Assembly (NCBI GenBank): GCA_951804985.1
Contig: OX638132.1
Span: 16,101,529-16,165,528 of the forward strand
Reading direction: 5' to 3'
Length of the DNA: 64,000 nucleotides
Source of the DNA: Dryomyza anilis
Taxonomy: Eukaryota > Arthropoda > Insecta > Diptera > Dryomyzidae
Below are positions 45,347 through 57,430 of the stretch, one piece after another. Numbering within the stretch: position 1 is the first letter of the stretch; each line of letters opens with the position of its first letter. Below the pieces are notes generated by a model. It saw only the letters and a list, made by a program, of their open reading frames with translations. It was not told the DNA's origin and made no database searches. The translations under genes and the position numbers were made by a program.

Positions 45347-46811
45347 CACGGATAGAAAAGATTAGTTTGAATATGTTTGAATGTAATTAAAAAATAATAC
45401 GAAATCACCTTACGTGAATGAAGTGTAATTATATTATTGTTCAGATGGTAATAACATGTAACTATGTGTAAACATTTTATATATTCGCCAGCAGAATCTG
45501 TCAAACTTATCATAAATATGTTACAATACAAACATAAAATTTTAATTGCATTTGAATCTACTATTTCTTGGCAGTTTACTTGGTTATAACAATGTTTCAA
45601 AACAAACAGAAAATGCTATTCAAATCTAATTATAATGTATGTTCGCAACGCTCGTCTTCATTCGATTATTTATCGACAGACGAAGTTGTCAACGTTGCGC
45701 AGCATTTTCTACCTACGCCATCTTTTGCCATCGTTTGAACATATTTATGTTTAAAAACAAACAAAAAATAAATTGGATTTAAATAAATGTATTCTTCCAA
45801 CATTCTTCTTGTATACGAAGTTGGCACTCGTTGAGCAGAATTTTCTATCTACGTCTCTTTTGTCGTCGTTTGAAGTATGTATTGGTCCTTTTAAATATAA
45901 TGATGTTTGAAAGGAAACAAAAATATTAAATTGGATGTAAATAAAAGTGTTCTTGCAATATTCTTCTTGTATACGAAGTTTACACTCGGTGACCGCCATT
46001 TTTTGCATACGTGTCTTTTGATGTTCGTTGAGAAAACGTATTCGTATCGGTAATACGATGTCATTTGTAAATTTAAAAAATATACAAATTGTGGTACAAA
46101 AAGTACAAATAGTAACAAATAATATCATATAATAGAGCAGTATATAATTTAATTGTTCCTGAATGTTTTTCTAAAAATATTGTGAAAAGCCGACTCGGAT
46201 ATTTCATCAAAAAAAACTACAACTAAAAAATCAGTGCTTCTATTTTCAAATTGTACTTTTAAGACTTGTACTTGCAGTTTTAATTCAATTATTTATTTAT
46301 GCATTTAAAAATTTGTATATGAATTCAAATATTATTAATTCCCACTGTGCATGTTTAATGATTTTTAATAAAAATTAATAAAAAAAAATAATATTTTATT
46401 TTTATTTTATGGATTCCTTTCCAAAAATATTTAGATATGTTTTATGCAAACATACTACTTTTTGAACTGAAACAACTGATTTGTTTCACTGGAAACATAT
46501 TTATTTTCAGGTCGTTCCAAATCATGTTATATTTTAAACATATTTATGTTTCGGTTCAAATATTTATTTTGTTTGGATGTAGTAATTATTATATTTCTAT
46601 TAGAACATATACCATTTTAAGGGCAACATCAAAATGTTTCCGTGATATCGTAATGTAAATCAGAGCTCATTACAACACTGTTCAAGTCTCAAGACAACCC
46701 TGTACACAAATGATTTATCGGGCAATTATATATTATGTTTACAAAAAATTCCAAACATACATGTTAATACCTGCAAAATTATGTTTGGGAGAGCCATTTT
46801 TTTGCAGCGTG
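45347..46811 (+). mobile_element. Family D2 element, copy 2 (with internal tandem repeats)
   Basis: CACGGATAGAAAAGATTAG at the start; ATGTTTGGGAGAGCC...GCAGCGTG at the end, as in 17727-18743. About 450 bp longer because of tandem units at 45641-46032. The minus-strand frames 45751-46128 are these repeats read through. Confidence 0.78.
45641..46032. repeat. Tandem repeat, about 160-bp unit, inside D2 copy 2
   Basis: ATTCTTCTTGTATACGAAGT occurs at 45802 and 45960; both are followed by ACTCG(T/G)TGA, TTTTCTATCTACG/TTTTTGCATACG and TCTTTTG(T/A). A more diverged first unit starts at 45641. Confidence 0.8.
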
Positions 46812-46849
46812 TGTTTATTTATATTTCTCGGTTATTAATATTGACAGCT

Positions 46850-47590
46850 ATAAAATAATTTTTAGCAAAAAAATCGTAGTCCAAATTTTTATTCAGAACA
46901 TCCGTAATTATTCTGTGATTTATTACGAATTAAGTATAAACTATAAACAAAAATATAGTAAATGATATAAACCATGATACTAATATATACAGGTACGATC
47001 ACTCTCTCATTTTTTTCCAATGTTTACTTTATGTGACACTAGGCAAGTTTTTTGAAGTTTAGTTTTAAAACCAAAACAAAATCGACAATTAAAAAAAAAT
47101 CAATATAAAATTCTATAGAAATGAAAAATAATTATCAAGGTATGCTTTGAGATAACTTAAAAATGTTCACAAACATTTTTATAATCAAAACAAAATCTGA
47201 AAAATATTTTTAATATTTTCTATGAACATAAATTTCAATTTTTGAAAATTTGAATTTGAATCAAAACAAAATATTTCCAAATTTGTCAAAAAAACTTGCC
47301 TAATGTCAGAGTGATCGTACCTGTAAATATTTGTATCATGATATAAACTATAAACAAAAATATAGTAAATAATCTCAGCTTTTTTAATACTTCAAAAAAA
47401 TAATTTGTACGCAAAAAGTATTAAAAAAAAAAAAGGAAAAAACGTTCTGTCCCATTCGGAATTTTCTGTGATTTATAATGAAAAATATATACATTTTTGA
47501 AACAAAATCTAAATATACGAATAAAGCACATTGTCTCAGCTATTTTTTAAAATAATTCGAAAAAATAATTTGTACGCAAAATTCGAAGAC
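46850..47590 (+). repeat. Family K repeat, copy 2, split by MITE J
   Basis: Words ATTATTCTGTGATTTATTAC, GGAATTTTCTGTGATTTATA and AATAATTTGTACGCAAAA match 24300-24665. MITE J lies at 46990-47323. Confidence 0.75.
46990..47323. mobile_element. MITE J, 334 bp
   Basis: Perfect 16-bp ends CAGGTACGATCACTCT...AGAGTGATCGTACCTG, extended by AGGCAAGTTTTTTGA on both sides. TA flanks each end (46988-46989 and 47324-47325). No coding sequence; Tc1/mariner-type target. Confidence 0.92.
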
Positions 47591-49747
47591 TTTTTGTAAT
47601 TTCCATTTGAACCACAACATGCACTTTCGTTTTCTGCCTCGTTTGGATCGATCACTATTTAATTTATAACTTTTAATATACCGTATAGAGTTTTTTAATA
47701 TTTTGCAGTTGTTTAGTTCTATTTAAATAATCAAGTAAATTCATTAATTTTCCTTTGAGATATAAAAGTTGTAAACGTACGATAGTCCCGTCCGGAAACC
47801 CATGAAATACTCATATGCGGTAAAGATCCCTATAATAAAAAAGTTTAGATAAAGCAACACTGCGGGGAAATGGACTGGTTCCTCGGAGATAGTTAACCGG
47901 TCCTAGTTTTGCCACTGTCAGCCAAAACTACACATCAACTTTAACACTGCGTTGTCCTAGGAAGGGGTGAATTAACCTTTAGATCTATCACAGAACTGAT
48001 CTTCAAAATTTAGTTCTTAGTTGGTACTAAAAGTACCGGACAGAGAACATGTATAATGAGTACAAACTGTATCTTTCCTGCATACCTTTGGACTAGAACA
48101 TTGGACTTGTCACTCTATTCACCCATCACGTGATAGATAATTTTAGAGCAATTGATGCCTTTACCCGCAGGGGAATGCTTATGCGGCATAATCTCAATTT
48201 TTTTTGCAGCACTATCTCAGAAAAATTTGAGGTAAAATTAAAATATTGTCAAAATTTCACCGTCCCAGATGGTGTGCTTTCAGAGATTTGGTGTTTTAAA
48301 TTATGAAAAAACTGTATAAACCCTACAAAAGTGGTGTTAATCAATTGATATTCAATATTAAGGCAAACTGGAACACTAAAGTCTCATTTTAAAGATAATA
48401 AAATATTCAAAAAGATGGCATATAATTGCCATACATAGGTTGATTTATTAGTGCTCGGTTTTACACGGTTTTCAAAAGGACAAAACTCGAATAGGAAATG
48501 GAACTAAAATCGAGTTTATGGAATCAGCATTTGAATTATTATTTCAAAATTTTCTTTAATAAACCTTTTTCTCAAATAAATTTCTAATATCATTCAAAAA
48601 GTATTTTTGAAGTATTTATTATAATTTTTATAATATTTAACAAATAGCCTAAAAAAAATATCCTTATATCCTTATCAAACAAATTAAAATACTCAACGTT
48701 TATCTTATGTTTATTCAACTAATTGGCAATTTGGAAAAAACATAAACTGACCGTTGTCTAGACCTCAAATATCAGTTGTTAGTTCAGTGTCGCACCTGCG
48801 TTTGAAACGTTTTAGAAAACATGCAGACATAATAATATTTATTTTAAAATCAATAAAAATTTTGCACACAAATGTTTGCCACAAAAACATTTTAAAATAA
48901 TAAACATTTGTCTTTAAAATAGCTACGTTTTAGTGGTCAGCAACGTGTCCTCCCACCGACAGAAAAGCCTAAGAAATGCTACTTTGATCCTGCGTCCTTT
49001 AGAGTCTAAAAGGAAATTAATGTACTGCAGCGCACTAAGATTAACTGCAAAAAAAAAGCATTTTTCATGAGACGCACAACTAAAGAAACTGCACATATCC
49101 TTATTTTGCTTTGTCGGCACAAATCCTGCAAAAGCAAAAAAAAAGGAAAAAAAATAAGAAAAACTGCACAGCAGGTCGCAAATGATTTTGTTAAACTGTA
49201 GCAGATCGATTTGTACACGGAGTTGCTTGCGCTCAAAGGAGATTCATGTTGCCGCCTTTGTCTACTTCACGTGTAGGCGTTTACAGACTGGTTTCTCTTT
49301 AAGCGCTCAGATTAAAATAGTGGATTTTAGTTAATTCTTGAATTTCCCAGTTTTAGTATTTTTTAGAAAATGTTATAAAGCATAAGGACGAAATGTGCAG
49401 GAGATAGTTAAGTGGGCTGCCTTGTGACATATTCAAATTATTTTAGTTTTATTTCTGTTTTTTTTTCGTTGATACTTAATATTTTAAGTTCTCAAATGCG
49501 CAGGATGTGGTTTCTAATGAAATCGTTGGTCAAAAATTTGTTCACCACATGTTTGGCATTTGTTGACACACTTGAGAAGCAGACAGGCACTACAGTCTGT
49601 GGCTGTTTCGTATCCGAAGGACACTGTGTTGTGTTTCAAAGTGTGCTTTGAAATATATTTTATACACTTCTAATACTCAAAGTATGAACCAATTTATCAT
49701 AAACTTTAATACTTTTTTTATCACTCTAAAATATTAAGCAAGTAGTA
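47591..49747. other. Unassigned 2.1 kb with two GC-richer patches
   Basis: 47780-48200 is GC-richer (GCGGGGAAATGGACTGGTTC, ACCGGTCCTAGTTTTGCCAC) and could be a retroposon UTR or single-copy DNA; I do not recognise it. 48900-49670 is another island with short frames on both strands and no domain. The rest is AT-rich. Confidence 0.35.
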
Positions 49748-49965
49748 CACTCTGAAAAAAATATCGTAAAATCCCATTAAATTTGTCAATAGGAAATTTA
49801 TTGATTTAATAGTATACAAGAAATAAATATTTACATACAAATGCAAAAATAATTTTATTGTATTTTGTAGTATTTTCTGGGATTAACCGATTGAATTAAT
49901 AGTTTATCTTATTGAATAATTTCAATAATAAAATCTATTAATTGTTGGTAACTTTTTTCTGAGTG
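49748..49965. mobile_element. MITE family G, clean copy (218 bp)
   Basis: CACTCTGAAAAAAATATCG at the left; ACTTTTTTCTGAGTG at the right, inverse. TA on both sides (49746-49747, 49966-49967). Reference for the copy inside the RT fossil at 22772-23281. Confidence 0.88.
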
Positions 49966-50023
49966 TATCAATAAAGTAGTATACATTGTATTGAAGTAAG
50001 TAAAAGTACACCTTGATTATATC

Positions 50024-50792
50024 TGCATAGGAAATCATCAATATTATGAATTTCTTCGTAAATATTATGAACTTTTTCATCAACTACCAGATTCATCATA
50101 TTGATATCACCGTTCATTAAATGACATAGTGATGAATAAATTCATTATATATAAGAAATTATTCGTACTGTCAAACATCATAGTGAAAAACGAAATATTC
50201 AATACAATGAATTTTAATCGTCAGATTGATGAATTTGTTTATAATATGTATGAATATAATATTTTTTACGAATTTTTCAAAAAAAAAAAATTTTTAGTAA
50301 ATAATTCGAAAAAATAGTAAAAGTTTTATTTAAAAAGTAACAGAAAAAAAATTAAAAAAAAAATTTTAAACTAACTTTTTATTAATAAAATCTTTTATTT
50401 ATAAATATATTATAAAACATTTTACTAATTTATGCATATCGAGCAAGCATTATATAAGAAATAACATACCAGAACTCCTTGAGAACTGAGAAGTACGGCA
50501 AAAAATGAACGAAAAATAAATATTTTGATTGAAATTTGGTTGGAAGAACAGCATCCTTCAATATGATGTACAAATATGTTGTATTTTATGTATTTGTTCA
50601 TTAATATGATTAAACGTAGTCTTCACATACAGTTCATCATATTGAAGAACACTTTTTTGACAGTTACCAAGCGTTCATCATATTTATGATCGCATTCATA
50701 ACATTGATGTCGTTAGTTATTAATATTATGAATATTATAAATAGGTTTGAAGAACGGAATTCATCAATATGATGTACATTTTTTTATGTGCA
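50024..50792. mobile_element. MITE family B, long copy
   Basis: Starts TGCATAGGAAATCATCAATA, ends ATGTACATTTTTTTATGTGCA. It shares ACTACCAGATTCATCATATT and AAGAACACTTTTTTGACAGTTACC-type words with 42000-42527. About 240 bp of A/T-rich sequence is extra in the middle (50265-50510). Confidence 0.78.
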
Positions 50793-50855
50793 TGTTTTAC
50801 CTTATTTGGACATTTTCTACTATAGAAGTAAGTAAAAGCAGGAAAGAAGTAAGAG

Positions 50856-51667
50856 GCAGGAAATGGCCTCATTGACGACAAGGTCATCAATGATGAATCG
50901 AGGTCATTAGAAAATTTGTCATTGATGAATATGTCTACAACAATTTCATAAATGACATTGCATTAAAGACGTCACAATACACCATATGTCATATATACAT
51001 ATATCAATGACATTGTGCAAATCTGTCATTGATGAAATGTTATTGATGACGTCATTAATGAAAATTAACAATCTCGTCACATGCCCCTAAAGATATGTTG
51101 CATTTACGTTATGAAATGCAATGTGAAATACATACAAAGTACGTCTAGGGGAAGCATTTAAAACTGAAAATTTGCGTTCGATGTCACACTGCCATATAAT
51201 TCATAAGGGACCAATTGAGGGATCAATTTGTATAAAAGCAAGATAATAAGCAGTAGTAATGATGATGAATGATGGCCGTTAGTGATGTACGTTATAGACA
51301 GTAGCAATTAGCACATTCCATTCCAACCGAGAACGGAAGAAAATAATAAAATTGAAAAATAAAATTAATAAAATAAGATAAGTAAAAAAATATAAGTTAA
51401 AAAATATAAATTAAAAAATAAATAAAAAAATAAAATAAAAAATATTTTTTGTTTACAAAAAAAACAAATGTATGACAATTATGTGTGACTTCATTGATGA
51501 CATCGTGACATGCATGACATCGTTAATGTTAAATCATGCAGGAAATAGTGGACTTTTGTATGAAAATGTCATCAATGCTTTGCAGGGCGAAAATGCTATC
51601 GGTTATCGATGTTTCTGACCTGGCATAGGGGAATCGTTGAGGAATCATTGGGGACATTTCCTGCTGG
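50856..51667. repeat. TIR element rich in GTCATTGATGA words
   Basis: Left GCAGGAAATGGCCTCATTGA and right complement GCAGGAAATGTCCCCAATGA are inverse. The interior repeats TCATTGATGA, TCATCAATGA and GTCATTAATGA more than ten times, with an A-rich block at 51340-51450. Target duplication not seen. It abuts a Jockey-clade fragment. Confidence 0.6.
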
Positions 51668-52045
51668 GTTTATTATAGCTGGATCATGTTGAAAACTTAT
51701 AGTTTGAATCTTATGCTCCGTACGTTCAATGTTAGTGGAATGTTTTTCTTTAGCTAATCGTATAGAATTTTTGTGTGCTTTTGAGACTTCGTATAACTGC
51801 TGTGACAAATATTAAATACGATTCCTGTCATCTATTTGAGATTGGATAGCTCATCATTTCATCATGGAGGAAGAGTGTTCTTGCTGATTTTGATCGGACA
51901 TGACACCTTAAAAGCTGTGTCGCGGGCGTTACAAACTAAGAGGTCAACCAGGTCGTTCAGCTTTTCAATCGAGTTGATTGTCAGATTTGGGATTCTACTA
52001 AGTTTTTCCCTAATTTCCAATCGATTCTCTTAGGGGTTTTAAAGA
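51668..52045 (-). pseudogene. Jockey-clade ORF2 fragment between endonuclease and RT
   Basis: Minus strand: 'NDLVDLLVCNARDTAFKVSC' region, then 'SKNTLPP', two TGA stops where Trp-Trp is usual, then 'NDELSNLK', then in another frame 'QLYEVSKAHKNSIRLAKE'. This is the segment after the AP-endonuclease domain in Jockey-type elements ('PPWWN.EL..LR...'). Stops and frameshifts show it is dead. Confidence 0.78.
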
Positions 52046-52062
52046 GAACTTAAATCTCCGCA

Positions 52063-52116
52063 TTATTTATTTGTTTATTTATTTACTTAATTATTTATTT
52101 ATTTAATTATTTATTT

Positions 52117-52148
<32 letters not shown>

Positions 52149-52156
52149 TATTATTT
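52063..52156. repeat. (TTTA)n microsatellite
   Basis: Imperfect TTTA/TTAA repeats of about 95 bp. Confidence 0.95.
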
Positions 52157-52670
52157 TTTAATAATTTAAAATAAAGTAATACATAAAACAATACTTTTAA
52201 ACGAAAGGTTCTGTGTTACTTAAAAGTAATGTAGTTATTTTTACTACCATTTTATGACTTACGTAGTTAAGTTTTACAATTGCATAATGATTGCAAGAAC
52301 AAAGGAAATCAGCAAAATCATAATAATTATGTTTTCTTTTTTTGTATTCTTTTCATTCTGGTAGTTGTTGTTGTAATTATTCATGTTTTAATTAATTAAT
52401 TGCAACAAATTGTCGCGTGTGTTGTAATTTATAGCTACAGCAAGAACGAAAAGAACTAAAACAAATAATGAAAAACATAGTCCAATGCAATAACTACACT
52501 ATTAAAAATATAATGTTTATGTTTGACTTGCAGCAATTAACATATTAAACGTAAGCCTTGTAGCAAATATGCAAACATATCAAATATTAATTTAATTAAG
52601 ATATATATGTAAATTCGTATAAAATGTTTGCCACAAGTCAAATGAAAAATTGCTATGTGTACCATAGACA
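52157..52670. other. Unassigned AT-rich sequence
   Basis: No gene, family or motif recognised. Confidence 0.3.
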
Positions 52671-53236
52671 CACTGCAAACAAATATTTTTTAACATCTTC
52701 ATTAAAATATGTTGTGTAAAACTTAAAACATATTCAATTAAAACTAATATGTGCACCGACTTTTGTGGTAAACGTGTTTAAGGTTAGAATTTCAATATGA
52801 AAAGAAAAAACATGGTTGTGGTAATCATACGATGATTGGGTTTATGATAATAGGCAGTTATAATATTAAAGTCATATACAATTTTAATAATAAGTTAGTT
52901 TATTTAACAAAGATTTTTAATTAAAAGAGAGGGACTTGATTGCACACCAATAAAGTTTTTTAAAACAACAACAATTGAAGACAGGCATTTATATGATTGT
53001 AGATATAATATTACTAAATTATGTTAACTAGTGAACATTTTATGATTGTTCTTATCGTTTAAATAAATACCATGACAACACTATTCTTTATAATAATATT
53101 ATTGTAACCTACACTATTTGGATTTTGAATATGAAAATCATTTTATAGTAAAAACATTTACTATAATATGTTTGTAATGATCATATTAATGTTGAATTAA
53201 GATGTAAATAAACATAATTAGATTGTAACAACCGTG
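52671..53236 (-). mobile_element. Family D2 element, copy 3 (reversed, short)
   Basis: CACTGCAAACAAATATTTTT at the left is the complement of the family 3' end; GATTGTAACAACCGTG at the right corresponds to the 5' start. Internally shortened. Confidence 0.6.
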
Positions 53237-53244
53237 TACGTTTG

Positions 53245-54160
53245 TGGAGAGCATTTTTAAAAATGTTGAGAAATCAAATTATAATGTTTGATTTGTGTTA
53301 AAAATTAGTAAAATTTTATTTTCATTTTCTTTGGTTATTTTGGTTTATTCAACAATTCAAAAAATGTCTTTTGATTTGGACAACTACTGAATTATAAAAA
53401 CGGATTTTGCTATATTCTGACCAAAACGCAATAATTTTTTTTTTTTTGACATGACTTTTCATGTGTACAAGAACAAATAGTGATGTTAAGGCATTAATTG
53501 TTGGATTTTAAAGCACCTATCGATTAGCATGATTATATAAAAATAGTTTTTAAATAATTTTTCGAATTTTTGTTTTTTGCAAGGAAAATGTTTAGCAAAT
53601 AATTTTTGAATAATGATGCCAATCGATATGTGCATTTAAAACAAACAATTAATGTAAAGTTACCGCTTGCAAATAGCTGAATTTAAAAATCTTGTCATGC
53701 CAACAGGGCGAATCTTTTCATTTTTTTGTAATAACTTTTTAGTGGTACAAGATAAAATAGTATTGAAAAGCAGTTAATTTTTGGTTTTTAAAGCACCTAT
53801 CGGTTGGCATCATTATTAAAAATATTTTTTTTTAAGTTTTTGGTGTTTGCAAGAAAATTATTTTTAAATAATGACTCCAACCAATAGGTGCTTTAAAAAC
53901 AAACAATTTATGTTTTAACACCACTATTTAATCATGTACCAATAAAAAGTTATGGCAAAAAAATTAAACGATTCGCTCTTTTGGCATGACAAGATTTTCA
54001 ATTTTTCGAATTCGCCCATTTGGTTTTGTGGTTAGCAATATCCAACAAAACCAGAAACGATTTTGGTACAGTAAAAAAACGCAAATGTCAAAAATTACAT
54101 TTCGCCCCTTTGGCATGATAGTGACGATATTATAGTGACGATATTATAGTGACCGTGATG
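53245..54160. mobile_element. Fold-back element (AGGTGCTTTA hairpins), copy 2
   Basis: Aligns with 1550-2720 without the SINE: TTTGATTTGGACAACTA, AAAGCACCTATCGATTAGCA, CCAATCGATATGTGCATTTA, AAGCACCTATCGGTTGGCAT, CCAATAGGTGCTTTAAAAAC, TTCGCTCTTTTGGCATGACA. It ends with a small GTGACGATATTATA duplication (54121-54150). No coding sequence. Confidence 0.85.
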
Positions 54161-55769
54161 ATGTCGCTATCATAACTTTTCTCTGCGTGTAGGGTACAAC
54201 TGAAACAATGTGTAATGACTGTGGGCAACGCAAGTGCAACAATGATGATGACAACAAAGACAAAGTTATTAACAACAACAACAACAAAATGAAAAATTTC
54301 AACAACAGCAACACATTAAGCTGCCCTCATATTATATCATATTGCTGCTCTTTTTTTTGTACAAACTTTTCAACTGTTTCTTTTTTTTCGTATAGCTGTT
54401 TTTATTTTAGCCACAGTTATTTACACCTGTTGGCCAGTGTTTTTATGTTTATGTTGTTGTTGTTGTTGTTACTGTATTGTTGTTGTGATATTTTTGACAG
54501 GCAACTGTCGCTGACTGCTGCTGCATGCTCCAAAAAAGGTTGCTCGCTAGACAAGCAGCAAGGAATCAAAAACTACGGCTGGATCCTGATAAAAAAATGA
54601 TAAAACAACAATTTCTACAACAATAAAAACTGCTACAAAATATATACAAAAAAAAAGAAATTATCTTTGGAGACACATTTGCAAAGCAACAACAGCAACA
54701 TGTTTTGGTTTCGACCGGATGGGCAGCTGATCAATTTCAACAAGTGCAAAACGCAGCAGCAACAATAACAACGAGGTAACAGGTTGTTATTGTAGCTCTT
54801 TTTGTTGTTGTTGTTGACCCCCTTTCCCCTCACCTTCACAGAGGGGCGATTAGTGGCAACCGAAATTGTCAAAATTGCTACAGTGAAAAAGGAGGCAACG
54901 GAAGAAAAAGAAGGGGATAAAAAAAAGAAACATTTTAAAAAGTAAGCAAAAAAAAAGAAGAAGATAAAGAAATAAAATAAAATAAGAAGAAAAGCTACAA
55001 AAAAAAAACAAGAAACAGATAAAGTAGTCGAAGAAAAGGTATCCACAAAGGAAGCAGATGAATTTCAGAATGAGGCAACCGACAAAGCAGATGAAAAATA
55101 CAGATGAAGAGGAAGTATTAAGTCGCAGATAAGAGCGATTAGCAAGAACTTGATCTGGACAATAACAACAGCAACAACAACAAAAGCCACTGCAACAACA
55201 AAATCAACAGCAACATAATCAACATCAACTGCAACAACATTTTTAAGTTCTCAAAGGGTTACTTACTACCAACGAATCCACGAATTCACGCAACTAAGCA
55301 GCAGGAAACATCTGCAGGAATCAGGTGAAATTTAGCCATTAAATTCATCGACAACATCAGCAGCAGCAACTTTTCGGTTGGTTGGTTGGTTAGTTAGTTT
55401 TTTTCCCAATCTTCTTTGTATCCTTAAAAACTTTCACATTGTGCATCGTGTGTGAGTTCATAATCAGAGCAGCTCGATCATTTATAATTTGTACTTATAA
55501 TATTTATATCTTCATATCGGCTCCAATCATTACTGTACTAAAATTGTACAAGTCAAGGACATTAAATAATGACAAGGACATTCAATATAGTTCTTATATA
55601 AATAATTTATTTTTACTTTTTAAATAATATAATTTTTAAAACATAATAAAAACTAATCACAGGGGAATTTTTGAAGTAGGAGTAATTTTCCCAATCCAAA
55701 ATTTTTGGCAGGGTTGATGCAGCTTAGAAACATTTTGTGGACATATATCAAATAGTCTGTATTAGAAGC
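54161..55769. other. Single-copy CAA/CAG-rich island, exon-like but unassigned
   Basis: 54200-55420 is rich in AACAACAACAACAAC, CAGCAACAACAACAA and GAAGAAAAAGAA. Frames include a 130-codon one (54208-54600), 'MFWFRPDGQLINFNKCK' (54700-54750) and donor-like GAG/GTAACA (54775) and CAG/GTGAAA (55324). Such composition is usual for 5' UTRs and Q/N-rich exons of fly genes, but no protein is recognised. 55430-55769 is AT-rich. Confidence 0.4.
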
Positions 55770-55880
55770 TGTCTGCTTACTGCCCGTACCCAAAATATGC
55801 CGTGAATCTGTCAATATAATTCCACAAACTTTAACAACCTGCTATACACTTCCGAAAATATTCCATTTATCTTTGGATAT
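55770..55880 (+). repeat. Family N repeat, fragment
   Basis: ACTGCCCGTACCCAAAATAT, GCCGTGAATCTGTC and CTATACACTTCCGAAAATAT match 38640-38820. Confidence 0.75.
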
Positions 55881-55889
55881 AATTCAAAC

Positions 55890-56285
55890 TACAACAGCTT
55901 TGAACCGGAATCAGCACTGGTACCGGAACCGTTATTAAATGTGTGGAACCGGAATTGGTACCAATATATTTATTTTTTTAGTTGAAACCAGAATCGGAAC
56001 CGTAACCTCTATTTAAAAAATCTTGTAATCCGAACCGATATTCCAAAGTGTTTAAGTTTCTGTCAGGAACCGCAAAGAACCGGAATCGGAACCGATATTC
56101 GAAAGAGTTTTAGTCTCTGTAGGGAACCGCAAAGAAGCGGAATCGGAACCGTTTCGATTGTTCGAACCGAAATCGGAAGAGTTATTAAAACATATTTGAG
56201 AAACCGACATAAGAGTCCCTATATATATTTGTTTGAAACTAGAAACGGAACTGCTATTTAAAAAATGTTGGATTCCAAAGACTTT
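55890..56285 (-). repeat. GGAACCGGAATCGGAACCG-type array
   Basis: About a dozen GGAACCG/GGAATCGG words. CAGGAACCGCAAAGAACCGG is the complement of a word inside the hAT-like element (38085), so this is the same repeat in reverse orientation but without that element's ends. Confidence 0.85.
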
Positions 56286-56835
56286 TAGTGAAATACAGTT
56301 CACCGAATAAGTTGGTTGGCCAATGTTTTGGGTGGCGACACTAAAATCCATTCTATAAGTATTACGAATATTCTATTACCTTTTGTGCATCCTCTTCTAT
56401 CATCGAGGATTTTTTCTTTTTTTTTGTTTGACATGCTTGAAAAAACTGAAAGGGCGACTGTTTTTTCAGCCAAGTTCCAGGAATCGTTGGTATCTATCAA
56501 TGTTTCTTCCAGCAAGTGGACTTCCATTTTAGAGTCGACTTCCGATGTGTCCATTGCATGCGAAAAGTGATTCATTGTCATATACGTTCGGTTGTGGACT
56601 CTGAAGCTATTTTCTCGAAAGGAACCGTACCTTTCGGGTCCGCTCTGTTCTTATTGTTTTACTGCTGTTACAGGCCTACGACGCCAGACAACCTACTGCA
56701 ATGTATGCCGCAGGTACTCGGCTCCGACTCCTTGCACCGTAAGTTTCGATTCTATATCCACAACGATGTAATTTTATTTTCAGAGTGCTACTTCCAACAG
56801 TTTGATCCGCTATTTGGTGCGGACCATTCCTTAAT
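56286..56835. other. Unassigned coding-like patch
   Basis: Minus frame 56300-56581 reads 'MDTSEVDSKMEVHLLEETLI' and 'NKKKEKILDDRRGCTKGN' with balanced composition, and plus frame 56516-56845 is open for 109 codons. They overlap, so at most one is real. Neither is recognised; a decayed transposon or retrocopy is possible. Confidence 0.3.
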
Positions 56836-57142
56836 CCGTCGGTAGTTCAGTGATTAGTGTGTTGGACTGCGAGCCGAAAAGTCCCATGTTCAAATCTGTG
56901 CTGGGTCTAACAACATTTTTTATAGAAAACATTTTTCTATACCGCGCTACCTCTCGGCAGTCAATGGGAAACCTTCGAGAGTAAATATTGCATTGCATAT
57001 GAAAAGTTCTCACAACGCGTTTGGATTCGACATTAATCTGTTGGTCCCACCATTTTGAGTGCAAATATTACACGAAGCACTCAAATGATGAGAACGTTCG
57101 GCCTAAGGTCTTCAGAACTGTAGCGTTAAACTATTACTATAT
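56836..57142 (+). mobile_element. tRNA-derived SINE, copy 5 (simple head)
   Basis: Head CCGTCGGTAGTTCAGTGATT with GTGTGTTGGACTGCGAGCCG but a decayed B box (CATGTTCAAATCTGTG). Body GCTACCTCTCGGCAGTCAAT, tail AAACTATTACTATATTA. More diverged than the 11.5-kb copy, and no 27-nt duplication. Confidence 0.9.
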
Positions 57143-57284
57143 TATGCCTCTATCCATCACCTGTGATATCAGGCAACTCCCGTGCCCAAGTACCCACGGC
57201 TCGATAATTTCCACAAACTGTTGTGTCATATGTGTAGCTTTTAAGTTATCTCTGACACCAATGTTGCAAACTGGTAATGTTTAG

Positions 57285-57430
57285 TTGCAAAATGGTGGCT
57301 AAGAACATGTCTGGAACATACTCAATAATATGTCACATTCTGATAATGGAACATAACTTTAGTTCCAAAGCGGTGTCTAAGAACATGTGTGAAACATATG
57401 CAATTATATGTCACAATCCTGTGATATATA
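57285..57430 (+). repeat. Two-copy tandem duplication, about 79 bp
   Basis: TGGCTAAGAACATGTCTGGA...ATATGTCACATTCTG is followed by TGTCTAAGAACATGTGTGAA...ATATGTCACAATCCTG. Confidence 0.75.

Noticed and set aside
45751..46128. 125-codon minus frame
   Set aside because: It spans tandem 160-bp repeat units inside a non-coding element; the protein is just the repeat read through.
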